A stretch of 64,000 bases of DNA from Oscillospiraceae bacterium. GTDB lineage: Bacteria > Bacillota > Clostridia > Oscillospirales > Oscillospiraceae. The translations under genes and the position numbers were made by a program. The notes under the pieces were generated by a model. The model was not told the DNA's origin and did no database searches. It saw only the letters and a program-made list of their open reading frames with translations. Position 1 is the first letter of the stretch. The number at the start of each line of letters is the position of its first letter. The stretch is from positions 49,824 to 113,823 of the forward strand of contig JAHHRX010000001.1 of assembly GCA_020025545.1 (NCBI GenBank). Direction: 5' to 3'. Shown one piece after another: positions 56,411 to 64,000 of this stretch.

Positions 56411-57097
56411 ATGATTGAATTTACTGATGTTGTCAAATCCTACAGCGTTGGCACACAGGCCCTGCGGGGCGTGTCCATGCAGATAGAGGATGGCGAATTT
56501 GCTTTTTTGGTGGGACCCTCCGGTTCGGGAAAGTCCACAATTATCAAACTGATTACCGGTGAACTGCGGCCCACTTCCGGAACGGTTCATGTCAACGGAT
56601 ATTCTCTGGAACGAATCCGTCGGCGTGAAATCCCGTATATGCGCCGTACGGTGGGCGTCGTTTTTCAGGATTTCCGGCTTATTGAAAATAAAACCGTTTA
56701 TGAAAATGCGGCTTTTGTTATGCGGGCAATCGGCGCAAAGGAACAGGAAATCCGGGAGCGGGTGCCTTATGTTCTGAACCTTGTGGGCCTTGAAACCAAA
56801 AGCCGTCGTCACCCCGGCGAGTTGTCCGGCGGTGAGCAGCAGCGTCTGGCCATTGCCCGGGCGCTGGTGAATAATCCCTCTACGATCATTGCCGACGAGC
56901 CTACGGGAAATCTGGACCCGGCCAGATCTTTGGAAATTATGAGCCTGCTGATGGAGATCAACAACCTGGGCACTACGATGCTGGTGGTTACCCACGAAAA
57001 GGAGCTTGTGGAGCGCTTCCCCAAGCGTGTCATCGCCATCAGCGATGGCAAGATCGTCAGCGACGGAATGGATGGGTACAGCTTCTATGAAAACTAA
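56411..57097 (+). CDS. ftsE: Cell-division ABC transporter ATPase FtsE
   Basis: This 228-residue ATPase has Walker A GPSGSGKST, the Q-loop VFQDFRLIENKTVYENA, the signature LSGGEQQRLAIARAL and Walker B IIADEPTGNLDP. FtsE couples ATP hydrolysis to activation of peptidoglycan hydrolases through FtsX rather than to transport. Start ATG 56411 was chosen because upstream ATGs lie within the promoter. It overlaps ftsX by eleven bases. Confidence 0.95.
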   Translation: MIEFTDVVKSYSVGTQALRGVSMQIEDGEFAFLVGPSGSGKSTIIKLITGELRPTSGTVHVNGYSLERIRRREIPYMRRTVGVVFQDFRLIENKTVYENAAFVMRAIGAKEQEIRERVPYVLNLVGLETKSRRHPGELSGGEQQRLAIARALVNNPSTIIADEPTGNLDPARSLEIMSLLMEINNLGTTMLVVTHEKELVERFPKRVIAISDGKIVSDGMDGYSFYEN

Positions 57098-57977
57098 CAA
57101 TTTCGGATACTTGATGAAAGAGGGCATCCGCGGTATTTTCCTCCACGGCTTTATGTCCTTTGCCGCTGTCTGCGTGACGGTAGCCTGCCTTTTGATTGTG
57201 GGCAGCTTTGCGGCGCTTTCCTATAACCTCAGCATTATGGTAAATGATCTCAACAAGACCAACGAAGTCATTGTCTATATCAACAGCGACCTGTCCCAGT
57301 CCGAGGCCCAGAGCATCGGCACAGTGATTAACCTTGTAGATAATGTCTATCAGGCAAAATTTGTATCCAGAGAGGAAGCACTGGAGGGCTTTGTGGCTGA
57401 TCACGAGGGAGACGATGCCTTTGCCGGCGTGGAAGCTTCCGATCTTCGCCACCGCTTCGTGGTGACGCTGGAAGATAACAAAATGATGGAGCAGACCGTT
57501 GAAGAGCTGGGAAAAATTGAGGGCGTTGCCAATATTACCGCGTCCTTTGAACTGGCAGAAGGTTTCACAACTTTGCAGAATGTGCTGCATATTGCTTCCG
57601 GCGCTGTCATCCTTATTCTGCTGGTCGTGAGCCTCATCATTATTTCCAACACGGTTAAGCTTGCTATGTATGACCGTCGGGAGGAAATCTCCATTATGAA
57701 AATGGTGGGCGCCACCAACGGATTTATCCGGCTGCCCTTTGTGGTTGAGGGCTTTACCCTTGGCATGGTGGCTGCCGGAGCCGCGTTTGGCCTAGAATGG
57801 CTTCTTTATGACTGGATACTCGGTAAGATTCAGGCGCTGGATACTTTGCAGCTGTTCCAGTCCTTCGTGCCGTTCAAGCAGCTGCTTCTGCCTATGATTG
57901 CAACATTTTTTGCGGCTGGTTTGTTTGTCGGTATTTTCGGCAGCTGGACCTCCATCCGCAAATTCATGGATGTATAA
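57087..57977 (+). CDS. ftsX: Cell-division membrane protein FtsX
   Basis: This 296-residue protein has four membrane helices: one near residue 25, then three in the C-terminal half with NTVKLAMYDRREEISIMKMVGAT between them. The large extracytoplasmic loop (about residues 45-170) is where FtsX binds its hydrolase or coiled-coil partner. Its start lies inside ftsE. The next gene encodes just such a coiled-coil/M23 protein, so this unit is probably complete. Confidence 0.95.
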   Translation: MKTNNFGYLMKEGIRGIFLHGFMSFAAVCVTVACLLIVGSFAALSYNLSIMVNDLNKTNEVIVYINSDLSQSEAQSIGTVINLVDNVYQAKFVSREEALEGFVADHEGDDAFAGVEASDLRHRFVVTLEDNKMMEQTVEELGKIEGVANITASFELAEGFTTLQNVLHIASGAVILILLVVSLIIISNTVKLAMYDRREEISIMKMVGATNGFIRLPFVVEGFTLGMVAAGAAFGLEWLLYDWILGKIQALDTLQLFQSFVPFKQLLLPMIATFFAAGLFVGIFGSWTSIRKFMDV

Positions 57978-58019
57978 TGCGGGTTCTGACCGTAAACCCT
58001 ACTGTTTAAGGAGACACAT

Positions 58020-59282
58020 ATGAAGAACAGAAAGCGAATGATATCTATCATCGCCGGCATTTTGGCTGTTACGATGCTGGCGGGTCTGGTAATTAGTCTG
58101 ATTCCCACTCGTGCCACTGCGGCATCTTCCAGTGAGATTCAAGGTCAGATCAACGATATGAAGAAAGAGCAAAAAGAAATCGAGAAACAGATTTCGGATC
58201 TTAAAAAGAAGCAATCCAGTAATCTCTCCGAAATTAAAGCGCTGGCCAACGAAAAGAGTCTTCTGGAGCAGCAGGCTGCGTTGCTGGAATCCCAGATGGA
58301 TCTGCTTAATGAGCAGATCGCTGCCTACTCTGTTCTGATTGCCGACAAGCAGGAGGAAATGGATCAGGCAGAAAAGCGCCTCGCCCAGCTGACCGAGAAG
58401 AATAAAGAGCGTATTCGTGCTATGGAAGAAAACGGAAAGCTTTCTTACTGGTCTGTCCTTTTCCGGGCTAACAGTTTTGCGGACTTGCTGGATCGTCTGA
58501 GCATGATTCACGAAATCGCCGATGCAGACCGCCAAAGAATGAAGGAAATGCAGGAAACTGCTCAGCTGATTGAGCAGACCAAGGCAGAACTTCTGGTGGA
58601 AAGAGAAGCGCTGAAAGAAAACAAGGACAGCCTGGACAAAGCACAGGAAGAGCTGACAAAGAAAAAGCAGGAGAAGGACGGCGTTATTCAGAAGCTGATT
58701 GCCAGAGGCGAAGAGTACGAGAAGCTGGAGCTGGAGCAGGACGCCGAGCTTAACAAGCTGGAAGATGAGATCGCCAATGCCAAGCTGGATCTGGACGAAG
58801 CCAAGCAGCGTGAGTATCAGGAATGGCTGGCAACCATGACGCAGCCCACTACGGCAGCCCCCGGCGGCAGCAATGTGGATAAGGATGGCATCACCTGGCT
58901 GGTGCCCTGCAATTACAGAGCCGTTACCAGCCCGTTTGACCCCAATCGTATGCATCCGATTTATCATGTTCAGCGTCCTCATAACGGCGTGGATCTGGGC
59001 GCACCGTGCCCCACAAAGATCATTGCTTCCCGGGCCGGCGTTGTGGTAGCTGCACAATATAATCAGTCCGCAGGTTACTATGTGACCATCGATCATCTGG
59101 ACGGTTACCGCAGTACTTATATGCATATGTGCAAATCCCCCAGCGTAAAAGTGGGTGAGGTGGTTGCTGCAGGACAGGTTATTGGCTGCGTAGGCAGTAC
59201 CGGAGCTTCTACCGGTAATCACCTGCACTTCGGTATTTCAAAGAACGGCAAATGGGTAAATCCGTTGCCATATATTACTTAA
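58020..59282 (+). CDS. Coiled-coil M23 peptidoglycan endopeptidase (FtsEX partner)
   Basis: This 420-residue exported protein has a signal or anchor helix (residues about 7-28) and long coiled coils (about 38-115 and 170-265). The C-terminal M23 peptidase has zinc ligands His321 and Asp325 (HNGVDLG) and His403 (HLHFG). The layout matches EnvC in proteobacteria and the CwlO/PcsB group of Firmicutes that FtsEX switches on. Unlike EnvC, the zinc site is intact, so it should cut cross-links itself. It starts 42 bp after ftsX with AAGGAG upstream. Confidence 0.92.
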   Translation: MKNRKRMISIIAGILAVTMLAGLVISLIPTRATAASSSEIQGQINDMKKEQKEIEKQISDLKKKQSSNLSEIKALANEKSLLEQQAALLESQMDLLNEQIAAYSVLIADKQEEMDQAEKRLAQLTEKNKERIRAMEENGKLSYWSVLFRANSFADLLDRLSMIHEIADADRQRMKEMQETAQLIEQTKAELLVEREALKENKDSLDKAQEELTKKKQEKDGVIQKLIARGEEYEKLELEQDAELNKLEDEIANAKLDLDEAKQREYQEWLATMTQPTTAAPGGSNVDKDGITWLVPCNYRAVTSPFDPNRMHPIYHVQRPHNGVDLGAPCPTKIIASRAGVVVAAQYNQSAGYYVTIDHLDGYRSTYMHMCKSPSVKVGEVVAAGQVIGCVGSTGASTGNHLHFGISKNGKWVNPLPYIT

Positions 59283-59291
59283 TATTCAGCC

Positions 59292-59318
59292 TCCCACAGC
59301 CCAAGCCGGGCTGTGGGA
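59292..59318. repeat. Intergenic hairpin between the M23 and S41 genes
   Basis: TCCCACAGCCC pairs with GGGCTGTGGGA across a 5-base loop without a T run. It may stabilise mRNA ends or partially terminate transcription. Confidence 0.5.
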
Positions 59319-59337
59319 ATTGCTATGAGGTGAAAGC

Positions 59338-60501
59338 ATGGAGAAGAACAACAAAATTATCCGGATTCTGAGCTACGTTCTGACAGCACTGGCAGGCGCT
59401 GCGATTGCCGTGGCCGTTACTGTGAGCATCATGCTGCCCGGCAGCGTACCGACAAAGCTGGAAAGCCTGGAAAATCTGATTCTCAAATGTTTTATCGGTG
59501 ACAAAGACCAGACCACTATGGAGGATGCGGCAGCTCATGCCATGATTGCATCCTTGGGTGACCGTTGGAGCTATTACATCCCTGCAAAGGAGGTTGCCGC
59601 CTACGAGGAACGGATGTCAAATGCCTATGTGGGAATCGGCGTAACGATTTCTGCCCGCCCGGATAACGGGGGACTCACCATTTTGAATGTGACTCCTGAA
59701 GGCCCTGCCGATCAGGCAGGACTGAAGGCAAACGATGTGATCGTTGCCGTGGAGGGGGAGCGGTTTACTTCGGAAAATATGAACGAAGTGCAGGATAAGA
59801 TCCGCGGCGAGGAAGGTACTGAGGTGCAGATTACCGTTCTGAGGGACGCAGAAGAGAAGACTTTTTCTGTAAAGCGTATGCACATCAACACCCCGGTTGC
59901 CAAGGGGCAGATGCTGGAAAACGGTGTGGGCCTAATTAAGATTGTAAATTTCAACAATAACTGCGCTAAGGAAACCATTGAGCTGATTGAGAAGCTGAAA
60001 GAGCAGGGCGCTCAGAAACTGATTTTTGATGTGCGCTTCAATCCCGGCGGATATGCATCTGAACTTGTGAAAGTACTTGATTACCTGCTGCCGGAGGGAG
60101 AGCTTTTCCGGACTGTGGATTATAACGGAAACGAAAACGTGGATAAGTCCGATGCATCCTTCCTGGATATGCCAATGGCAGTGCTGGTCAATGACAGTTC
60201 CTATTCTGCGGCGGAATTCTTTGCTGCTGCTTTGCAGGAATATGAAGCGGGTACTGTAGTGGGTCAAAAGACCTGCGGCAAGGGCTATTTCCAGAACACT
60301 TTTTACCTGCCGGACGGCTCTGCCGTGGGAATTTCTGTGGGCAAATATTTTACGCCCAAGGGCGTGAGCCTTGCAGGAGTGGGGATTACTCCGGAAATTT
60401 CCGTGGAGGTCAGCGAGGATGTGGCTGCGCAGATCTATTCTGAGCAGCTGGAGCCTATGCAGGATCCTCAGGTGCTGGCAGCGCTGGAAGCACTGAAATA
60501 G
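59338..60501 (+). CDS. C-terminal processing protease (S41 family, CtpA/CtpB-like)
   Basis: This 387-residue protein has an N-terminal membrane helix (about residues 8-30), a PDZ domain (about 95-180) and an S41 protease domain. The catalytic dyad is Ser290 (SSYSAAE) and Lys315 (CGKGYFQ), spaced 25 residues as in known members. It acts outside the membrane. In Firmicutes such proteases process sporulation or cell-wall proteins. Its place behind ftsEX and the M23 gene suggests it trims or degrades the hydrolase. The coupling is inferred from position. Confidence 0.93.
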   Translation: MEKNNKIIRILSYVLTALAGAAIAVAVTVSIMLPGSVPTKLESLENLILKCFIGDKDQTTMEDAAAHAMIASLGDRWSYYIPAKEVAAYEERMSNAYVGIGVTISARPDNGGLTILNVTPEGPADQAGLKANDVIVAVEGERFTSENMNEVQDKIRGEEGTEVQITVLRDAEEKTFSVKRMHINTPVAKGQMLENGVGLIKIVNFNNNCAKETIELIEKLKEQGAQKLIFDVRFNPGGYASELVKVLDYLLPEGELFRTVDYNGNENVDKSDASFLDMPMAVLVNDSSYSAAEFFAAALQEYEAGTVVGQKTCGKGYFQNTFYLPDGSAVGISVGKYFTPKGVSLAGVGITPEISVEVSEDVAAQIYSEQLEPMQDPQVLAALEALK

Positions 60502-60511
60502 AAAAAATCCA

Positions 60512-60541
60512 ACGGGGGTTCCGAGGGAACCCCTCGTTTTT
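60512..60541 (+). terminator. Rho-independent terminator after the S41 protease
   Basis: GGGGTTCC pairs with GGAACCCC, with extended partial pairing and TTTTT. Confidence 0.8.
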
Positions 60542-60583
60542 GTGTTTGCAGACGGATATGCCCCAAAAACTTCTCAAAACACC

Positions 60584-60612
60584 TTGACTGATGGAGAAAT
60601 TTAAACTATAAT
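60584..60612 (+). promoter_or_regulatory. Sigma-A-type promoter for greA-lysS
   Basis: TTGACT (60584-60589), a 17-bp spacer and TATAAT (60607-60612). Confidence 0.75.
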
Positions 60613-60652
60613 GTGTAAAGCTATTGAATTTGATTAAGGAAGGGCTTCTATT

Positions 60653-61132
60653 ATGGCAAGAGAATTTAAGATCACAAGCCTGCGTTTGCAGGACCTCGAA
60701 AAGGAACTTAATTATTTGAAGACCACCCGTGAGCGTGAGGTTGCTGCGATGATCGCAGAGGCCCGCTCCTACGGTGACCTGTCTGAAAACTCCGAATACG
60801 ATGCTGCAAAAAACGAGCAGGCTAAGCTCTATGGCCGCATTGCCGAAATCGAGGATATTCTGTCCCATGCCGTTATCATCGAGGACGAAAACGAAGCCAG
60901 CGGCCGTGTGGGCCTTGGCTGTACCGTCGTTGTGGAGGATGTAGAAACCGGCAAGCAGACTACCTACCGCATCACCGGCTCTCAGGAAGCCAACCCCATG
61001 GAGTGCAAGCTCTCTGATGACTCCCCCTTTGGCCGTTCCGTGGTTGGCAAGGCCGCAGGTGAGAAGTTTGTGGTAAATGCACCCGCTGGCTCCTATGAGA
61101 TGAAGGTAGTCAGTGTTTCTCGTGAGGGCTAA
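60653..61132 (+). CDS. greA: Transcription elongation factor GreA
   Basis: This 159-residue factor enters the secondary channel of RNA polymerase and triggers cleavage of backtracked RNA. It has the N-terminal coiled coil with the acidic tip (LSENSEYDAAKNEQAKL) and a C-terminal FKBP-like domain. The length is standard. It lies three bases before lysS, an order widespread in Firmicutes, and both are read from the promoter at 60584. Confidence 0.97.
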   Translation: MAREFKITSLRLQDLEKELNYLKTTREREVAAMIAEARSYGDLSENSEYDAAKNEQAKLYGRIAEIEDILSHAVIIEDENEASGRVGLGCTVVVEDVETGKQTTYRITGSQEANPMECKLSDDSPFGRSVVGKAAGEKFVVNAPAGSYEMKVVSVSREG

Positions 61133-61135
61133 GTC

Positions 61136-63097
61136 ATGGCAAAGTTTGTTCCGCAGGCAGAAATGCCGCTTTCCGATTTGGTGAAGATTCGCCATGAAAA
61201 GCTGGATAACCTCCGTCAGGAGGGACTGGATCCCTTTGTCCAGACAAAATACGAAGTAACCTCCGATTCTCAGACCATCAAGAATGCTTTTGAGCAGATG
61301 GAGGGACAGACCGTCCGTCTGGCAGGCCGTCTGATGAGCAAGCGCGGCATGGGTAAGGTGCTGTTCTGCGATTTGCAGGATAACGCCGGCCGCATCCAGC
61401 TCTATGTAAAAATTGACGAAATGGACGAGGCTGACTTCAACCGTTTCAAGAAAAATGATATCGGCGACATTGTGGGCATCAGCGGCGATGTGTTCCGCAC
61501 CCAGCGAGGCGAAATCTCGGTCCGTGTCCACGAAGCCACCCTGCTGGCAAAGTCTCTGCTGCCGCTGCCTGAAAAGTTCCATGGACTGACCGACCGGGAA
61601 ACCCGTTACCGCCAGCGTTATGTTGACCTGATTGTGAATCCCGAGGTTAAGGACACCTTTGTGAAGCGCAGCATGATCCTGCGGGAGCTGCGCCGTTTCC
61701 TGGATAGCAAGGGCTTCCTGGAAGTAGATACTCCCATTCTGACCCCCTTTGAGATCGGCGCTTCCGCCCGCCCTTTCTATACCCATCATAATACCCTGGA
61801 TATGGATATGGTGCTGCGGATCGAAACAGAGCTGTATTTGAAGCGTCTGATTGTAGGCGGTATGGATCGTGTCTACGAAGTTGGCCGTATCTTCCGCAAC
61901 GAGGGCATGGACCCCACCCACAACCCGGAGTTTACTTCCATTGAGCTGTATCAGGCGTATACCGATTTCCACGGCATGATGGATTTGGTGGAAGAAATGA
62001 TGAAGACCGTTGCCATGAATGTCTGCGGCACCTTGCAGATTACCTATCAGGGCAAGGAGATCGATCTGAGCCACTGGGAGCGCATGACCATGGTGGAGGC
62101 TGTCAGGAAGTATTCCGGTGTGGACTTTGCACAGATTAACTCTGACGCAGAAGCTGTGGCTGCTGCCAAGGAGCATAATGTGCAACTGCCGGAGATTCCC
62201 AGCAAGGGCGCTATCCTCGCAGAGTTCTTCGATGCATTCGTGGAAGAAAATCTGATTCAGCCTACCTTTATTTACGATTATCCGGTGGAAAATTCTCCCC
62301 TTGCCAAGCGCAAGCCCGAGGATCCTGCATTCACCGAGCGTTTTGAGTACTTTATCAATGCTACCGAGTTTGGTAACGCATTCTCAGAGCTGAATGATCC
62401 CATTGACCAGAAGGGACGCTTTGAAAAGCAGGTAGCTGAACGGAAGGCTTTGGATCCCGCATCTCAGGCACAGGTGGATTACGATTACATCACCGCTTTG
62501 GAATATGGTCTGCCCCCCACGGGCGGCCTTGGCTTTGGTGTTGATCGGCTGGTCATGCTGCTGACTGATTCCGCTTCTATCCGTGATGTTTTGCTGTTCC
62601 CCACAATGAAACCCCTGGATGATGTAAAGAAGAAAAATGATGTACAGAATGCGGCTCCTGAAGCTGCTCCCGAAGTCAAAAATGATGTAAATGAAGCACC
62701 GATTGTGTCGGATGAGCCTATCGATTTCTCCAAGGTTGAAATCGAGCCTCTGTTTGCTGATTTCGTCGATTTTGACACCTTCGCAAAGTCCGACTTCCGT
62801 GCCGTTAAGGTTAAGGAATGCGAGGCTGTGAAGAAGTCCAAGAAGCTCTTAAAGTTCGTTCTGGACGACGGTACAGGCGTTGATCGGGTCATTTTGAGCG
62901 GCATTCACGACACTTATGAGCCGGAAGAACTGGTCGGCAAGACTCTGATCGCTATCACCAACCTGCCTCCTCGTAAGATGATGGGTATTGATTCCTGCGG
63001 TATGATTATTTCCGCTGTCCATCATGAGGAAGGCGTTGAAAAGCTCCATTGCCTGATGGTTGATCCTCATATTCCGGCAGGTGCTAAGCTGTACTAA
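61136..63097 (+). CDS. lysS: Lysyl-tRNA synthetase (class II) with C-terminal EMAPII/MetRS-like domain
   Basis: This 653-residue protein is about 150 longer than usual LysS. Residues 1-150 form the OB-fold anticodon domain and 170-500 the class II core, with RIFRNEGMDPTHNPEFT (motif 2) and GGLGFGVDRLVML (motif 3). A Pro/Ala/Glu linker (about 505-535) leads to a tRNA-binding OB domain (535-653) like the C-terminus of MetRS or Trbp111, with KKLLKFVLDDGTG and PPRKMMGIDSCGM. The extra domain should raise tRNA affinity or promote dimer formation. It follows greA by three bases. Confidence 0.95.
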   Translation: MAKFVPQAEMPLSDLVKIRHEKLDNLRQEGLDPFVQTKYEVTSDSQTIKNAFEQMEGQTVRLAGRLMSKRGMGKVLFCDLQDNAGRIQLYVKIDEMDEADFNRFKKNDIGDIVGISGDVFRTQRGEISVRVHEATLLAKSLLPLPEKFHGLTDRETRYRQRYVDLIVNPEVKDTFVKRSMILRELRRFLDSKGFLEVDTPILTPFEIGASARPFYTHHNTLDMDMVLRIETELYLKRLIVGGMDRVYEVGRIFRNEGMDPTHNPEFTSIELYQAYTDFHGMMDLVEEMMKTVAMNVCGTLQITYQGKEIDLSHWERMTMVEAVRKYSGVDFAQINSDAEAVAAAKEHNVQLPEIPSKGAILAEFFDAFVEENLIQPTFIYDYPVENSPLAKRKPEDPAFTERFEYFINATEFGNAFSELNDPIDQKGRFEKQVAERKALDPASQAQVDYDYITALEYGLPPTGGLGFGVDRLVMLLTDSASIRDVLLFPTMKPLDDVKKKNDVQNAAPEAAPEVKNDVNEAPIVSDEPIDFSKVEIEPLFADFVDFDTFAKSDFRAVKVKECEAVKKSKKLLKFVLDDGTGVDRVILSGIHDTYEPEELVGKTLIAITNLPPRKMMGIDSCGMIISAVHHEEGVEKLHCLMVDPHIPAGAKLY

Positions 63098-63104
63098 TGA
63101 TGTA

Positions 63105-63146
63105 CCGTTTTGCTATTCAAAACGGGATGTTCCGTAATTCACGGAA
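63105..63146. repeat. Two small hairpins after lysS
   Basis: CCGTTTTG/CAAAACGG and TTCCGT/ACGGAA lie within 40 bp of the lysS stop, without T runs. Confidence 0.4.
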
Positions 63147-63227
63147 ACCGTAGAAAACGACTTCATACATCAAAGTTACATCAAATGATGCCGAACTTTG
63201 TGCAGCAATAAAAAAACTCAAACTAAC

Positions 63228-63263
63228 AAATGGGCAATCTCTTGATGAGGTTGCCCATTTTTG
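63228..63263 (+). terminator. Rho-independent terminator in the lysS downstream spacer
   Basis: AAATGGGCAA pairs with TTGCCCATTT across a 13-base loop, followed by TTT. Confidence 0.75.
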
Positions 63264-63350
63264 CTAAAATGTATTTAGAGTAGAGTGTTAACTAAATCAA
63301 AATTATTCTAACACTCGAATAAACAAGTATTAGCTTGGAAAGTGGATGTT

Positions 63351-63998
63351 ATGAAATATTTAGAAAGTGTGAGGGTTCCAGAACGCAAGTCAGTTCAAAA
63401 TCAACTTTTGCTATGCATAGGTATTTTGGCTTTGGGAGTTTCGCTTGGCGTGTTCCAAAAGTATCTGGACATCAGTCAGGCAGAGCTACCTCCATTCTTG
63501 ATGAAGGTAGATGAGCTTCTGGATTTACACAATTTTTTGGGAACCTTTTCCCCATGGATTATAGCAGCGGTGTGCATAGCGGTTTACAGTTGCTCCCCGA
63601 TTTGGGCTGGAATAAAAGTCTTTTGTTTTTTTACAGGAATGACAACCAGTTATTATTTGTATAGCTATTATGTAGGTGGCTTTTTCCCTAAAAGTTATGC
63701 TATGATATGGACGATACTGACAATGATATCGCCATTTTTAGCTTTTTTATGTTGGTACGCAAAAGGAAAAGGATGGCTTTCTCTTCTTATATCTGCGGGA
63801 ATTCTTGGTTTTATGTTGAACACATCGTTTGCTTATGGAATTTGGTATCTTGATATTCGTTCAGGTTTAGACATCCTGATGCTTTTGCTGGGGATCTTAA
63901 TTTTGTACCAGAGCCCTAAAAAAATGATTTTCGAACTTACAATTGCTATTCCATTTGCAATTCTTATGAGAATCTTGATTCCTTTTGGAATATGGTGA
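63351..63998 (+). CDS. AT-rich polytopic membrane protein, unknown function
   Basis: I do not recognise this 215-residue protein. It has five or six hydrophobic segments (about 20-38, 62-85, 90-110, 120-140, 145-160 and 170-210) and few charged residues between them. Base and codon use differ clearly from the rest of the window: A/T-ending codons dominate, while most neighbours favour G/C-ending ones. ATG 63351 was preferred over a GTG 9 bp upstream. An inverted repeat GAGTGTTA/TAACACTC (63283-63316) precedes it. Recent horizontal arrival is the simplest explanation. Confidence 0.65.
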   Translation: MKYLESVRVPERKSVQNQLLLCIGILALGVSLGVFQKYLDISQAELPPFLMKVDELLDLHNFLGTFSPWIIAAVCIAVYSCSPIWAGIKVFCFFTGMTTSYYLYSYYVGGFFPKSYAMIWTILTMISPFLAFLCWYAKGKGWLSLLISAGILGFMLNTSFAYGIWYLDIRSGLDILMLLLGILILYQSPKKMIFELTIAIPFAILMRILIPFGIW

Positions 63999-64000
63999 TA

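Noticed and set aside
63283..63316. Inverted repeat resembling a CIRCE element before the last gene
   Set aside because: The arms are GAGTGTTA and TAACACTC in the reverse arrangement, with an 18-base spacer. This does not match the HrcA operator.

Overview
The window comes from the chromosome of a low-to-mid G+C, spore-forming, anaerobic Firmicute, most likely a gut clostridium of the Oscillospiraceae/Ruminococcaceae type. The evidence is a SpoVAC spore-membrane protein, the Gram-positive order dprA-topA-trmFO, plsX-rnc, an IspH-ribosomal protein S1 fused frame, a riboflavin ECF transporter under an FMN riboswitch, rubrerythrin, split transketolase subunits and strong AGGAGG ribosome sites. 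Coding is dense. I see no insertion sequence, phage, CRISPR array or rRNA.

Region 1 (1-11950) is a sugar-acid catabolic island. It holds an ascorbate-type PTS (end of EIIC, EIIB, and EIIA further on), a cytoplasmic cysteine-type sulfatase directly behind EIIB, and the L-ascorbate pathway enzymes UlaG (lactonase), UlaE (3-epimerase) and UlaF (4-epimerase). An unknown beta-propeller-like protein, a DeoR regulator, a HAD phosphatase, both transketolase halves and ribulose-phosphate 3-epimerase complete it. Chemically this can run from an imported, phosphorylated and perhaps sulfated ascorbate-like compound to pentose phosphates. Two divergent promoters between 5017 and 5520 share a 17-bp direct repeat that looks like a DeoR-family operator.

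Region 2 (11950-25310) starts with a long run of same-strand, nearly gapless genes (K+ uptake trkH-trkA, an RNA methylase, dprA, topA, trmFO, plsX, rnc). A lone spoVAC follows, then one reading frame that joins a diacylglycerol-type glycosyltransferase to rubrerythrin, a DEDDh exonuclease, and tRNA-Ile2 and tRNA-Trp. Region 3 (25310-35830) has brnQ, tmcAL, ackA, pepT, birA with an unusual membrane/acyltransferase-like protein, a homocysteine methyltransferase, an M29 aminopeptidase and rpmE.

Region 4 (35830-45330) is a macromolecular-synthesis run: hflX, yigZ, dgt, dnaG, a sigma-70 factor, a second degenerate sigma-like gene, cmk and ispH-rpsA. The tandem sigma pair occupies the position where rpoD normally follows dnaG. 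Region 5 (45330-64000) contains a Dabb protein, a pseudouridine synthase, argS, an ABC-F protein, htpG under a perfect CIRCE element, ribU under an FMN riboswitch, another pseudouridine synthase, a PucR-type regulator, the ftsE-ftsX-M23 peptidase-S41 protease cell-wall cluster, greA, a lysS with an added C-terminal tRNA-binding domain, and finally an AT-rich membrane gene unlike its neighbours.

The leads most worth following are the sulfatase-equipped ascorbate PTS locus, the tandem sigma pair, the glycosyltransferase-rubrerythrin frame with its hairpin-masked internal ribosome site, and the LysRS with a MetRS-like tail.
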